NCBI GenBank assembly: GCA_000335715.1 | Contig: AMYZ01000008.1 | Span: forward strand, 62,001-126,000 | Length of the DNA stretch: 64,000 bases | Origin: a beta proteobacterium L13 | Lineage (GTDB): Bacteria > Pseudomonadota > Gammaproteobacteria > Burkholderiales > Chromobacteriaceae | Reading direction: 5' to 3' | Shown here: in pieces, positions 46,406 through 55,861 of the stretch | Layout of the letters: the number at the start of each line of letters is the position of its first letter | Position numbering within the stretch: the first letter of the stretch is position 1 | The notes under the pieces: generated by a model | The model's database searches: none | The model's input: only the letters and a program-made list of their open reading frames with translations | What the model was told of the DNA's origin: nothing | Made by a program: the position numbers and the translations under genes

Positions 46406-47407
46406 ATGACGCGCCTTACCCGCCTTGCTACTGCCACCACCCTGCTGTTTGCCCTGGCCGGCCACGCCCTGGCCGACGTTACGCTGCTGAACGTGTCCTA
46501 CGACCCGACCCGCGAGCTGTACCAGGACTTCAACGCCGCCTTTGCCAAACAGTGGAAAGCCAAGACCGGCGAAACCGTCACCATCAAGCAATCGCACGGC
46601 GGCTCCGGCAAGCAGGCACGCGCGGTGATCGACGGCCTGGAAGCCGACGTGGTGACGCTGGCGCTGGGCTACGACGTGGATGCGCTGAACACCGAAGCCA
46701 AGCTGATCCCGCCGACCTGGCAAAAACGCCTGCCTAGCAATTCGGCACCGTATACCTCCACCATCGTGTTCCTGGTGCGCAAGGGCAACCCCAAGGCCAT
46801 CAAGGACTGGAACGACCTGATCAAACCGGGCGTAGAAGTGGTGACCCCGAACCCGAAAACCTCCGGTGGCGCACGCTGGAACTACCTGGCCGCCTGGGGC
46901 TACGCGCTGAAACAGCCGGGCGGTAATGATGCCAAGGCCAAGGACTTCGTGAAGAACGTGTTCCAGAACGTGAAAGTGCTGGACTCCGGCGCCCGCGGCT
47001 CGCTGGTAAGCTTTACCCAGCGTGGCATCGGTGACGTGCTGCTGGCGTGGGAAAACGAAGCCTACCTGGCCACCAAAGAGCTGGGCCCGGACAAGTTCGA
47101 CATCGTTACCCCATCGCTGTCGATTCTGGCCGAGCCGCCAGTGAGCGTGGTGGACAAGGTGGTGGACAAACGTGGCACCCGCAAGGTGGCCGAGGCCTAC
47201 CTGCAGTACCTGTACAGCCCGGAAGGCCAGGAGATCGCTGCGGCCAACTACTACCGCCCGCGTGACGCCAAGGTGGCTGCCAAGTACGCCGACAAGTTCA
47301 GCAAGGTCAAACTGTTTACCATCGATCAGGTATTTGGTGGCTGGACAAAAGCCCAGAAAACCCATTTTGACGATGGCGGCGTGTTCGACCAGATCCAGGT
47401 GCGCTAA
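46406..47407 (+). CDS. sbp: Sulfate/thiosulfate-binding periplasmic protein
   Basis: 333 residues with a signal peptide ending GHALA. The mature start [20 protein letters not shown] and the [18 protein letters not shown] and [20 protein letters not shown] blocks are the sulfate-binding signatures. Delivers sulfate to the CysTWA importer encoded downstream. It is separated from cysT by a hydrolase-like gene and its own gap, so it may be transcribed apart from them. The stop overlaps the next ATG by one base. Confidence 0.95.
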   Translation: MTRLTRLATATTLLFALAGHALADVTLLNVSYDPTRELYQDFNAAFAKQWKAKTGETVTIKQSHGGSGKQARAVIDGLEADVVTLALGYDVDALNTEAKLIPPTWQKRLPSNSAPYTSTIVFLVRKGNPKAIKDWNDLIKPGVEVVTPNPKTSGGARWNYLAAWGYALKQPGGNDAKAKDFVKNVFQNVKVLDSGARGSLVSFTQRGIGDVLLAWENEAYLATKELGPDKFDIVTPSLSILAEPPVSVVDKVVDKRGTRKVAEAYLQYLYSPEGQEIAAANYYRPRDAKVAAKYADKFSKVKLFTIDQVFGGWTKAQKTHFDDGGVFDQIQVR

Positions 47408-47898
47408 TGCCACTATCCTTGCCCTTGCTGGTGCTGGCTGACAGCCGCCAGTCCGATGGCAGCACCCTGCTGGCGCTGGCGCGCCGGCAGGGTATTTTGC
47501 TGGATGGTGCCCTGGCAGCAGCAGGGCAGGGTACGTCAGCGCCAGCTTTGCCACTGGCGCTGCCACCCGGTAGTACGCCGCCCTTTATCTTGCTGGCACA
47601 TGGCAGCTATTGCCTGCCCACCCTGCAAGCGGTGCGCGCTGACCCGCGTTGCCGTGCTGCCATGCTGCTTTCCCCCGATGGCGACGCCCGCCACGAGCGC
47701 GCCCTGCCGTTTCCTGCCTTGGTGGTTTGCCACCGCCCCGATGCCCGTTACCCTCGCCTCACCCAAGCCGCCTCGCTGGCGGCAGTGTGGCAGGCGCGCC
47801 TGCATTTGCTGCAAGGCCATGATGCGCTGGCCGAGCTTGCCCCGTTGTTTGCTGCTTTGGCCAGGTTGGCCGCGCAGCCGCTGTGCGGCGACTGCTAG
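47407..47898 (+). CDS. Small alpha/beta-hydrolase-like (RBBP9-type?) protein
   Basis: 163 residues. The segment PFILLAHGSYCLPTLQAV looks like an HxSxG-type nucleophile elbow (HGSYC), followed by CRAAMLLSPDGDARHER, where a strand-loop could carry the acid. It resembles RBBP9/YdeN hydrolases loosely. ATG overlaps the sbp stop (TAATG), so translation is coupled to sulfate uptake. No clear role in sulfur metabolism is known to me. Confidence 0.55.
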   Translation: MPLSLPLLVLADSRQSDGSTLLALARRQGILLDGALAAAGQGTSAPALPLALPPGSTPPFILLAHGSYCLPTLQAVRADPRCRAAMLLSPDGDARHERALPFPALVVCHRPDARYPRLTQAASLAAVWQARLHLLQGHDALAELAPLFAALARLAAQPLCGDC

Positions 47899-48195
47899 CG
47901 CGCCCTGGCCATGGCTGGCGTGTCCGCCGGCTATCAGCCCAATCTGCTTATTCGCCGCGCTCTCCTGTCTGACGCAAGCCACTGGCACCTGCTTGTGCAG
48001 CCCCGGTGGCGCTTGCGTGGCCTGGCAGCGTGGCTGGGTCGGTTTTGCCAGCGATAACAGCCAGCGTGCCTTTTCTACTTATTGAATAAGCAACGAAGAA
48101 ATCCTTATTTCTGGAATAAAGCAGCGGCCAATATGCTGTCTTCCGTTATATCAACCACCGGATACCACCATGTCGCCACTGCAAGGACGCCCCCT
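47899..48195. promoter_or_regulatory. Promoter region of cysTWA-cysB with two AT-rich dyads
   Basis: CTTATT-G-AATAAG (48078-48090) and TTATT-TCTGG-AATAA (48105-48119) lie about 75-120 bases before cysT in otherwise GC-rich DNA. They fit LysR-type (CysB) half-sites. The rest of the gap holds a 48-codon frame (47911-48057) without RBS, which I do not call. Confidence 0.5.
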
Positions 48196-49035
48196 ATGAG
48201 CCGTGCCGCTACGCTGCCCCGCGTGCTGCCTGGCTTCGGTTTGTCGCTGGGCTATACGCTGTCTTATCTGTCGCTGATCGTGCTGATTCCGCTGTCCGCC
48301 GTGTTCATTCGCGCCAGCGAGCTGCCGCTGGACGCGTTCTGGCACGCCGTCACCGCGCCGCGCGTGCTGGCGTCGTACCGCCTGAGCTTTGGCATGGCGC
48401 TGTTGGCCGCGGCCATCAATACGGTGTTCGGCCTGCTGCTGGCGTGGGCGCTGGTGCGCTACCGCTTCCCCGGTAAGAAGCTGGTGGACGCGCTGGTGGA
48501 CTTGCCGTTTGCGCTGCCTACCGCGGTGGCCGGTATTGCTCTGACCGCGCTGTACGCCGGTAACGGCTGGCTGGGCCAGTACCTGGAGCCGCTGGGCATC
48601 AAGGTGGCGTTTGGCCCGCTGGGGGTGCTGGTGGCGCTGGTGTTTATCGGCCTGCCGTTTGTGGTGCGCACGGTGCAGCCGGTGCTGGAGGACATGGAAA
48701 CCGAGCTGGAGGAGGCGGCCACCAGCCTGGGCGCGCACCGCTGGCAGACCTTTCGCCATGTGATTCTGCCGGTGTTGCAGCCGGCGCTGATGACCGGCTT
48801 TGCGCTGGCGTTTGCCCGCGGGGTGGGCGAGTACGGCTCGGTGATCTTTATCGCCGGCAATATCCCGATGGTGTCGGAGATCACCCCGCTGATGATCATC
48901 AGCAAGCTGGAGCAGTACGACTACGCTGGCGCGACGGCCATTGCCAGTGTGATGCTGGTGGCGTCGTTCCTGTTGCTGCTGGCGATTAACGGTTTGCAGG
49001 CGTGGCAGGCACGCCGTCACGGAAGGAGTGCGTAA
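48196..49035 (+). CDS. cysT: Sulfate/thiosulfate ABC transporter permease CysT
   Basis: 279 residues, six to seven helices. The cytoplasmic EAA loop appears as [21 protein letters not shown], where CysA docks. [20 protein letters not shown] is the CysT signature. ATG 48196 gives the E. coli length (277); the longer frame to 48082 is not supported. The stop overlaps the cysW start (TAATG). Confidence 0.95.
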   Translation: MSRAATLPRVLPGFGLSLGYTLSYLSLIVLIPLSAVFIRASELPLDAFWHAVTAPRVLASYRLSFGMALLAAAINTVFGLLLAWALVRYRFPGKKLVDALVDLPFALPTAVAGIALTALYAGNGWLGQYLEPLGIKVAFGPLGVLVALVFIGLPFVVRTVQPVLEDMETELEEAATSLGAHRWQTFRHVILPVLQPALMTGFALAFARGVGEYGSVIFIAGNIPMVSEITPLMIISKLEQYDYAGATAIASVMLVASFLLLLAINGLQAWQARRHGRSA

Positions 49036-49925
49036 TGGCCGGTGCTGTTTCTTCGCTGTCTGTACAGCACGACAAGGCGGGGCTGCTGGAAAGCCGCCAG
49101 GCCACGCGCGAGGCGCCGTGGGTCAAGGCGGCCATTCTCACCGTGGCGCTGAGCTTCTTTGCCATCTTTTTGCTGCTGCCGCTGGTGGTGGTGTTTGTCG
49201 AGGCGCTGGCCCAGGGCTGGGAGACTTACCTCACCGCGCTGGTGGAGCCGGACGCGCTGTCGGCGGTAAAGCTGACGCTGTTGGCCGCCGTTATCTCGGT
49301 GCCGCTGAACCTGGTGTTCGGCGTGGCCGCCGCCTGGGCCATTACCCGCTTTGACTTTCGCGGCAAGCCGCTATTGATTACGCTGATCGACCTGCCGTTC
49401 TCGGTGTCGCCAGTGGTCGCTGGCCTGATCTACGTGCTGGTATTCAGCAGCCACGGCTGGTTTGGCCCGTGGCTGGCCGAGCACGATATCAAGGTGATCT
49501 TTGCCGTGCCCGGCATCGTGCTGGCCACCATCTTTGTTACCGTGCCGTTTGTGGCGCGCGAGCTGATTCCGCTGCTGCAGGCGCAGGGGCGCGAGGAAGA
49601 AGAAGCCGCCGTGGTGCTGGGCGCGCGCGGCTGGCAGGTGTTCTGGTACGTGACGCTGCCCAATGTGCGCTGGGCGCTGCTGTACGGCGTGATCCTGAGC
49701 AACGCGCGCGCCATGGGCGAGTTTGGCGCGGTGTCGGTGGTGTCCGGCCATATCCGTGGCGAAACCAACACCCTGCCGCTGCACGTCGAGATTCTTTACA
49801 ACGAATACAACTTTGCTGCGGCCTTTGCCGTGGCTTCCCTGCTGGCATTGCTGGCACTGGTGACGCTGGCGGTAAAAAGCTGGGTGGAATGGCGCGCCAG
49901 CCAAACCGTGGCTGTAGAGGACTAG
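49035..49925 (+). CDS. cysW: Sulfate/thiosulfate ABC transporter permease CysW
   Basis: 296 residues, partner of Cys[23 protein letters not shown] is the EAA loop and [19 protein letters not shown] the conserved CysW block. The N-terminus carries a polar extension of about 30 residues. GGAAGGAG precedes the ATG, which overlaps the cysT stop by one base. Confidence 0.95.
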   Translation: MAGAVSSLSVQHDKAGLLESRQATREAPWVKAAILTVALSFFAIFLLLPLVVVFVEALAQGWETYLTALVEPDALSAVKLTLLAAVISVPLNLVFGVAAAWAITRFDFRGKPLLITLIDLPFSVSPVVAGLIYVLVFSSHGWFGPWLAEHDIKVIFAVPGIVLATIFVTVPFVARELIPLLQAQGREEEEAAVVLGARGWQVFWYVTLPNVRWALLYGVILSNARAMGEFGAVSVVSGHIRGETNTLPLHVEILYNEYNFAAAFAVASLLALLALVTLAVKSWVEWRASQTVAVED

Positions 49926-49928
49926 AGC

Positions 49929-51005
49929 ATGAGCATTCAGGTACAGAACATTCAAAAAGCGTTTGGCAGCTTCATCGCGCTGGACAATCTGTCGCTGGAC
50001 TTCCCCGCCGGCGAGCTGGTGGCGCTGCTGGGCCCGTCCGGCTGCGGCAAGACCACGCTGCTGCGCGTGATCGCCGGGCTGGAGCAAGCCGACAGCGGCC
50101 GCGTGCTGCTGGACGGCGAAGACGCCTCCGACACCCACGTGCGCGAGCGCCAGGTGGGCTTTGTGTTCCAGCACTACGCGCTGTTCCGCCACATGACCGT
50201 GTTCGACAACGTGGCCTTCGGCCTGCGCATGAAGCCACGCGGCCAACGTCCGTCCGAAGCCGAGATCAAACGCAAAGTGCACGAGCTCTTGAACCTGGTG
50301 CAGCTGGACTGGCTGGCCGACCGCTTTCCCGCGCAGCTGTCCGGTGGCCAGCGCCAGCGCATTGCCCTGGCCCGCGCCCTAGCAGTCGAGCCGCGCGTGC
50401 TGCTGCTGGACGAGCCGTTCGGCGCGCTGGACGCCAAAGTGCGCAAAGAGCTGCGCCGCTGGCTGCGCCGCCTGCACGACGAGCTGCACATCACCTCCAT
50501 CTTTGTCACCCACGACCAGGAAGAAGCGCTGGAAGTGGCCGACCGCGTGGTGCTGATGAACCACGGCCGCGTCGAGCAGATCGGCAGCCCGGCCGACGTC
50601 TACCACCAGCCCGCCACGCCGTTTGTGTACGGTTTCCTGGGCGCGGCCAACCGCTTTGAAGGCAGCAGCAGCGCCGGCGGCATTGCCGTGGGCGCCAGCA
50701 CCCTCACCGGCGACGCGCAGCCCGAGCACGGCAAAGTCGTGGCCTTCGTGCGCCCGCACGAGCTGGACATCATCTTGCAACCGGACGCCAGCGGCATCCC
50801 GGCGCGCATCAGCCGCGTGCTCACGCTGGGCGCGCTCACCCGCGTGGAGCTCGAAGGCCAGGCCGACGTAGCCGGCCAGCACTTTGACGTAGAGCTACAC
50901 GCGGCCAACCCGCTGGTGGCACAGTTGGCCGCAGGCCAGACCGTGCGCCTGCAACCACGCCAGGTACGCGTGTTTGCCCAACCCGACACCGCAGGTGCCG
51001 CATGA
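49929..51005 (+). CDS. cysA: Sulfate/thiosulfate ABC transporter ATPase CysA
   Basis: 358 residues. Walker [15 protein letters not shown], signature [15 protein letters not shown], Walker [15 protein letters not shown] and the switch His in [15 protein letters not shown] are complete. The C-terminal TOBE-like domain (residues 240-358) is present. Energises CysTW. The last four bases overlap cysB. Confidence 0.96.
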   Translation: MSIQVQNIQKAFGSFIALDNLSLDFPAGELVALLGPSGCGKTTLLRVIAGLEQADSGRVLLDGEDASDTHVRERQVGFVFQHYALFRHMTVFDNVAFGLRMKPRGQRPSEAEIKRKVHELLNLVQLDWLADRFPAQLSGGQRQRIALARALAVEPRVLLLDEPFGALDAKVRKELRRWLRRLHDELHITSIFVTHDQEEALEVADRVVLMNHGRVEQIGSPADVYHQPATPFVYGFLGAANRFEGSSSAGGIAVGASTLTGDAQPEHGKVVAFVRPHELDIILQPDASGIPARISRVLTLGALTRVELEGQADVAGQHFDVELHAANPLVAQLAAGQTVRLQPRQVRVFAQPDTAGAA

Positions 51006-51931
51006 ACTTCCAGCAACTTCGCATCATCCGTGAAACCGTGCGGCAGAACTTCAACCTGACCGAGGTGGCCAACGCGCTGTTCACCTCGCAGTCCGGCGTG
51101 TCCAAACACATCAAAGACCTGGAAGACGAGCTGGGCGTGGAGCTGTTCATCCGCAAAGGCAAACGCTTTCTGGGCCTGACCGACCCTGGCAAAGAGCTGC
51201 TCGTCATCGTGGAGCGCATGCTGCTGGACGCCGGCAACATCAAGCGCCTGGCCGAGCAATTCAGCCAGCGCGACGAAGGCCAGCTCACCATCGCCACCAC
51301 CCACACCCAGGCCCGCTACGCGCTGCCCAAGGTCGTCACCGCCTTCAAGCAAGCCTTCCCGCGCGTACACCTGGTGCTGCACCAGGCCAGCCCGGACGAG
51401 CTGGTACGCCTGCTGCTGGCCGGCGACGCCGACATCGGCATCGCCACCGAAGCCGTGGCCCAGGTGCCGGAACTGGTGTCCTTCCCCTACTACAGCTGGC
51501 ACCACGCCGTCATCGCCCCGCCGGCGCACCCGCTGCACAGCCAGCCGCTGTCGCTGGACACGCTGGCCGAGTACCCGATCGTGACTTACCACCAGGGCTT
51601 TACCGGCCGCGCCCAGATCGACCGAGCCTTCGCCGACGCCGGCCTGGCGCCGGACATCGTCATGGCTGCGCTGGACGCCGACGTGATCAAGACCTACGTA
51701 GAGCTGGAGCTGGGTGTCGGCATCATCGCCTCCATGGCGGTAGACGCGCAGCGCGACAGCCAGGTACGCGTGGTGGAAGGCACGCCGCTGTTCGGCCACC
51801 AGACCACCCGCGTAGCCATCCGCCGCGGCCACTACCTGCGCAGCTACGCCTACCGTTTCATCGAGCTGTGCTCGGCGGCGCTGGACGAAGACACCGTACG
51901 CCAGGCCCTGCTGCCGGCAGTGCAGGACTGA
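51002..51931 (+). CDS. cysB: CysB-type LysR regulator of sulfur assimilation
   Basis: 309 residues. N-terminal winged [23 protein letters not shown] with the CysB-specific motif, followed by the effector domain ([13 protein letters not shown]; binds O- or N-acetylserine). It overlaps cysA by four bases (ATGA), so it is translated with the transporter it is expected to activate, forming a feedback loop; in enterics cysB is separate. Followed by a hairpin built from two inverted repeated words. Confidence 0.94.
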   Translation: MNFQQLRIIRETVRQNFNLTEVANALFTSQSGVSKHIKDLEDELGVELFIRKGKRFLGLTDPGKELLVIVERMLLDAGNIKRLAEQFSQRDEGQLTIATTHTQARYALPKVVTAFKQAFPRVHLVLHQASPDELVRLLLAGDADIGIATEAVAQVPELVSFPYYSWHHAVIAPPAHPLHSQPLSLDTLAEYPIVTYHQGFTGRAQIDRAFADAGLAPDIVMAALDADVIKTYVELELGVGIIASMAVDAQRDSQVRVVEGTPLFGHQTTRVAIRRGHYLRSYAYRFIELCSAALDEDTVRQALLPAVQD

Positions 51932-51984
51932 GCCCCCGCATCAGGCACAGCATGGCCCCGCCTGCCAGCGGCGGGGCGGCCCCT

Positions 51985-52016
51985 GCGGCCAACCTTGGCC
52001 GCTTTCTTTTTCCCTT
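51985..52016 (+). terminator. Terminator formed by two inverted repeated words
   Basis: GCGGCCAACCTTGGCCGC (51985-52002) is an inverted pair of the repeated word with a CC centre, followed by TTTCTTTTTCCC. This is the one case where the pair has a clear T-tract, as a rho-independent terminator for cysTWA-cysB. Confidence 0.8.
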
Positions 52017-52028
52017 GCGAGGCATGGC

Positions 52029-52853
52029 GTGAATCTGCAACGGTTGGTCAGCTATTTCGAGATCTGGGGCCGTTCGCAACACGGTGCCGGGCCGCAGCTG
52101 GCTTTTGACGACGACGGGGCCTTCGGCCGCTTGGGCCAGTTGCGGCTGGACAGCTACTACCAGCCCTTGTTCGACCGCCAGCAGCGCGCGGTAGCCTACG
52201 AGGCGCTGTTGCGCGTCAGCGACCCGCAGGGGCGGCGCATCGCGCCGGACCGCTTTTTTGCCGCGCTGGATGACAGCCACAACGTGATCGGTGTGGACCG
52301 GCTGTGCCGCGTCATCCATAGCGTGAACTTTCTGACCCAGCAGCCGCAACAGCAGGCGCTGTATCTGAACGTGAACGGCCGCCATCTGCTGGGTATTGCC
52401 AGCGGCCGCCACGGTGCCACCTTCGAAGCTTTGCTGGCCTACTGCGGGCTGGCGCCGCAACAGGTGGTGCTGGAGATTATCGAATCCAGCATCGATGACC
52501 TGGCCTTGCTGCAGCAGGCCATTGCAGCCTATAAGTCCAAGGGTTTTCGCATTGCCATCGATGATTTCGGGGCACGCCATTCCAACTTTGACCGGCTGTG
52601 GGCGCTGGAGCCGGACATCGTCAAGCTGGACCGCAGCCTGACGGCGCAGGCGGCGCAGAACCCGCGTGCGGCCAAGGTGCTGCCGGTGCTGGTGCGGCTG
52701 ATCCAGGAGCTGGGTGCCAAAGTGGTATGCGAAGGCATTGAGACACCGGCACAGCAGGCGCTGGCGCTGGACGCCGGCGCCGACCTGCTGCAGGGCTATC
52801 TGTACGGTGAGCCGTCGCCGCGCTTGCTGGCGGCGCAGGCGCTGCCGGTTTGA
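52029..52853 (+). CDS. EAL-domain cyclic di-GMP phosphodiesterase
   Basis: 274 residues, essentially a stand-alone EAL domain after a short N-terminal stretch, without GGDEF or membrane helices. The catalytic set is present: YEALLRV, LNVNGR, LEIIESS, IAIDDFGARHSN, VKLDRS and CEGIET. Probably active, cleaving c-di-GMP to pGpG. GTG 52029 has GAGG upstream. Placed between a terminator and a converging transporter gene, so expressed on its own. Confidence 0.9.
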   Translation: MNLQRLVSYFEIWGRSQHGAGPQLAFDDDGAFGRLGQLRLDSYYQPLFDRQQRAVAYEALLRVSDPQGRRIAPDRFFAALDDSHNVIGVDRLCRVIHSVNFLTQQPQQQALYLNVNGRHLLGIASGRHGATFEALLAYCGLAPQQVVLEIIESSIDDLALLQQAIAAYKSKGFRIAIDDFGARHSNFDRLWALEPDIVKLDRSLTAQAAQNPRAAKVLPVLVRLIQELGAKVVCEGIETPAQQALALDAGADLLQGYLYGEPSPRLLAAQALPV

Positions 52854-52854
52854 T

Positions 52855-53739
52855 TCAGGCGGCAGCAGTCTGCCGCGCCGGCCACGCCAGCCACAAGGCG
52901 GCACCGGCAATCATCAGCCCGCCCAGCCAGCCGCTGGCGGCCAGTGGCTCGCCCAGCCAGCTCACCGCAAACAAGGCTCCCCATAGCGGCTCGCTGCCCA
53001 GTAGCAGCGCTACCTTGCTGGGGCTGGTGGCCGCCAGCGCGCGGTTCATCGCCCAGAACGCAAACAGCGTGCAGCACAGCGTGAGAAACAGCATCGGCAG
53101 CCAGAATCCGGCCTGTAGCGGCAGCGCGGGCAGCCCGCCTGGCTGCAGCACGCCCAGCGCCAGCGCGGCGGCCCCCACCAGCAAGCCTTGCACCGCCGTC
53201 AGCCCCAGCATGTCTATGCCCTTGCCGGCGGTAAGCCGGGTAGCCAGGCAGCTCTGAAAGGCGCGGATCAGCGCGGCCAACAGCATCAGCGCATCGCCGT
53301 CGTTCAGCCCGCCGCCTGCCATGCCGGTGAGCAGCCAGGTACCCAGCAGCGACACAATAGCCGCCAGCCACAGCTTGCCGGCGGGGCGCTTGCCCAGCCA
53401 TAGCCATTCCACTGGCGGCGTCAGCAGCAGGCACAGGCTCACCAGAAACGCTGCCTTGCCGGCACTGCTGTGCGCCACACCGGCGGTTTCGGCCAGAAAA
53501 ATCGCCAGCAGGCCCACGCTGGTGGGCAGCGCCACCCGCACCGTAGCGGCGCGCTGGGTAGACGGTAAGCGTAGCCAGTACGGCAGCAGCAGCGCGGCGG
53601 TCAGCAAAAAGCGGATGGCGATGACACCGGCCACTGGGTAGTAGGCCAGCGCGGTCTTCACCATACTGTAGCTGCTGCCCCAGATCACGGCAGTCAGCAG
53701 CAACAGCATCTCGGGCGGTAGCGGGCGGCGGGTGGGCAT
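52855..53739 (-). CDS. EamA-type (DMT) transporter
   Basis: 294 residues, ten helices in two EamA repeats (LLLLTAVIWGSSYSMVKTAL; FLTLCCTLFAFWAMNRALA). ATG 53739 follows AAGGAG. Divergently transcribed from a LysR gene 86 bases away, the usual arrangement for a metabolite exporter controlled by its neighbour. Substrate unknown. Confidence 0.88.
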   Translation of the reverse strand: MPTRRPLPPEMLLLLTAVIWGSSYSMVKTALAYYPVAGVIAIRFLLTAALLLPYWLRLPSTQRAATVRVALPTSVGLLAIFLAETAGVAHSSAGKAAFLVSLCLLLTPPVEWLWLGKRPAGKLWLAAIVSLLGTWLLTGMAGGGLNDGDALMLLAALIRAFQSCLATRLTAGKGIDMLGLTAVQGLLVGAAALALGVLQPGGLPALPLQAGFWLPMLFLTLCCTLFAFWAMNRALAATSPSKVALLLGSEPLWGALFAVSWLGEPLAASGWLGGLMIAGAALWLAWPARQTAAA

Positions 53740-53825
53740 GATTTCTCCTTGTCTTGGGTGTGGCTCAGTATGAAACTGTTCGCACAGGCTGATAATGGGC
53801 CGTGCAGGCAAAGGATTTGTGCGCC

Positions 53826-54767
53826 ATGAGAACAAATGAACTGCTGCCGCTGCTGCCAGATCTGGCAGTACTGGTGGACGTGGTAGAGGCCGGCTCGTTC
53901 AGCGCGGCGGCACGGCTGCAGGGCAGCACGCCGTCGGCAGTCAGCCGCCAGATGGCGCGGCTGGAGGCGGCGCTGGGGCTGACGCTGCTGGAGCGCAGCA
54001 CACGGCGGCTGCGGCTGACCAGCGGCGGGCAGGAAGTGGTACGCCACGCGCGCAGCATGCTGGATGCGGCGCGGGCGGCCTGCGATGGTGCCGCGCGCCA
54101 CGCCAGCACCGTAGCAGGGCGGGTAAGGTTGGCCGCACCCAAGGCCGCCTTGCGCCAGATCATTCATCCACAGCTACCGCTGCTTTTGCAGACTTATCCA
54201 CAGCTGGCGCTGGAGTTGCAGGTGAATGACCAACCCGGCGACCTGATCGCCGACGGCGTAGACATCGCGCTGCGGTTGGGCGACCCGCCTGCCGGCTACG
54301 TGGCGCGGCCGTTCATGGTGGTACGCACCAAGCTGTACGCGGCGCCCGCCTATCTGGCCGAACACGGCACGCCGCAGCACCCATCCGAGCTGGTGCGCCA
54401 CAGCTGCCTGCACCTGGCCGAACAGGCCGGCGATGACGAGTGGTGTGCAGTGCGCGATAACGAGCGCGTGGTGGTGAACGTGCGTGGCCGCTACGCCAGC
54501 AACCACAGCGAGATGCGGCGCGAGGCGGCCGAGTGGGGCATGGGCATCGCCAGCCTGCCCGACTTTACCGCGCGCCAGGGGCTGGATTCGGGCCGACTGT
54601 TGGCCGTGCTGCCCCAGTGGCAGCTGCTGGGGCGCTACCAGGGCACCAGCTGGCTGGTGTACCACGCCGACCGCTACCGCTCGGCGCGCGTGCGCGCGGT
54701 GGTGGATTTCCTGCTGGACGTGGCCACGCAGCAGGGCTACGGCGCGGCCAGCGTGCCGGCGGGCTGA
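53826..54767 (+). CDS. LysR-family transcriptional regulator
   Basis: 313 residues. HTH at residues 20-40 (GSFSAAARLQGSTPSAVSRQ) and a LysR substrate domain of the CrgA/DsdC-like group. It is divergent from the EamA transporter and probably represses or activates it. ATG 53826 lacks a clear RBS. Carries a repeated-word copy at 54126-54136. Confidence 0.9.
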   Translation: MRTNELLPLLPDLAVLVDVVEAGSFSAAARLQGSTPSAVSRQMARLEAALGLTLLERSTRRLRLTSGGQEVVRHARSMLDAARAACDGAARHASTVAGRVRLAAPKAALRQIIHPQLPLLLQTYPQLALELQVNDQPGDLIADGVDIALRLGDPPAGYVARPFMVVRTKLYAAPAYLAEHGTPQHPSELVRHSCLHLAEQAGDDEWCAVRDNERVVVNVRGRYASNHSEMRREAAEWGMGIASLPDFTARQGLDSGRLLAVLPQWQLLGRYQGTSWLVYHADRYRSARVRAVVDFLLDVATQQGYGAASVPAG

Positions 54768-54782
54768 TAAGCCGGTAGCAAC

Positions 54783-54816
54783 ACAAAGCAAAACACCCCG
54801 CCGTGGCGGGGTGTGC
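54783..54816 (-). terminator. Rho-independent terminator of fpr
   Basis: On the minus strand CACCCCGCC, AC, GGCGGGGTG, then TTTTGCTTTG. A repeated-word copy (54819-54829) lies directly beside it. Confidence 0.82.
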
Positions 54817-54838
54817 AGGGTTGGCCGCAGGCCGACGC

Positions 54839-55618
54839 TTACTTCTCGACGAAGGCGCGTTCGATGGCGAAGTGGCCTGGCTCGCCCATGCGTGGCGACT
54901 CTTTGAAACCCAGGTCTTCCAGAATGTGGCAGGTGTCTTCCAGCATGGCCGGGCTGCCGCACAGCAGGGCGCGGTCGGTTTCCGGGTTCAGCTGCGGGAT
55001 GCCCAGCTGCTTGGCCAGCTCGCCGCTCTTGATCAGGTCGGTCAGGCGGCCCTGGTTGCGGAACGGCTCGCGGGTCACGGTAGGGTAGTACACCAGCTTG
55101 TCGCTGATCATCTCGCCCAGGAACTCGTGCTCGGTCAGCTCTTTGGTGATGTAGTCGTGGTAGCCCAGCTCGTTCACCCAGCGTACGCCGTGGATCAGGA
55201 AGATCTTGTCGTACAGGTCGTAGACTTCCGGGTCCTTGATGATGGACATGAACGGTGCCAGGCCGGTACCGGTCGCCAGCAGGAACAGATGCTTGGCGTT
55301 AGGCAGCAGGTTGTCCTGTACCAGGGTGCCGGTGGGCTTGCCGGAGATGACTACCTTGTCGCCAGGCTGCAGGTGTTGCAGGCGCGAAGTCAGCGGGCCG
55401 TTTTGCACTTTGATGGAGTAGAACTCCAGGTGCTCTTCCCAGTTGGCGCTGGCCACAGAGTAGGCGCGGATCAGCGGTTTGCCGTTCACTTCCAGACCGA
55501 TCATCACGAACTGGCCGTTGATGAAACGCAGACCCGGGTCGCGGGTGCAGGTGAAGCTGAACAGGGTGTCGTTCCAGTGATGGACGGACAGGACGGTTTC
55601 GGTCGAAAGAGTAGCCAT
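54839..55618 (-). CDS. fpr: Ferredoxin/flavodoxin-NADP+ reductase
   Basis: 259 residues. FAD-binding RAYSVASANWEE, NADP-binding LLATGTGLAPFMSII and the C-terminus ending FVEK are typical of the Azotobacter/Pseudomonas-type Fpr. Exchanges electrons between NADPH and ferredoxin/flavodoxin; often induced by oxidative stress. ATG 55618 is the best start; the longer frame to 55678 adds no known domain. A perfect FNR-type box lies about 100 bases upstream. Confidence 0.94.
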   Translation of the reverse strand: MATLSTETVLSVHHWNDTLFSFTCTRDPGLRFINGQFVMIGLEVNGKPLIRAYSVASANWEEHLEFYSIKVQNGPLTSRLQHLQPGDKVVISGKPTGTLVQDNLLPNAKHLFLLATGTGLAPFMSIIKDPEVYDLYDKIFLIHGVRWVNELGYHDYITKELTEHEFLGEMISDKLVYYPTVTREPFRNQGRLTDLIKSGELAKQLGIPQLNPETDRALLCGSPAMLEDTCHILEDLGFKESPRMGEPGHFAIERAFVEK

Positions 55619-55718
55619 GTGGATTGTCTTTGAATACAGGCAAAAATCATCAAGCGCGTATTCTACCGCAGCTTGCAAATAACTGCTTGGACGGAAAGGT
55701 TCTGTCTTTATTGCGTTT

Positions 55719-55732
55719 TTTGATGTTGATCA
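55719..55732. promoter_or_regulatory. FNR/Anr-type binding site
   Basis: TTGAT-GTTG-ATCAA matches the FNR consensus TTGAT-N4-ATCAA exactly, in an AT-rich divergent region with a TATAAT at 55737-55742. It could control the plus-strand dehydrogenase, fpr, or both. The spacing for a class II site is not decisive on either strand. Confidence 0.75.
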
Positions 55733-55861
55733 ATTTATATAATGATATAAGTTCTCGATAAGCAATACACACGCGGCTGTCAGGGTGTCGGACAGCCTGT
55801 AGTTGCACACCTACACGCGGCGCGCTATGTTGCCCTGCAACAACAACAGGGAGAAAGCGCG

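Noticed and set aside
47911-48057. 48-codon frame between the hydrolase-like gene and cysT
   Set aside because: No Shine-Dalgarno sequence and Trp/Arg-rich translation; lies in the promoter region of cysT.
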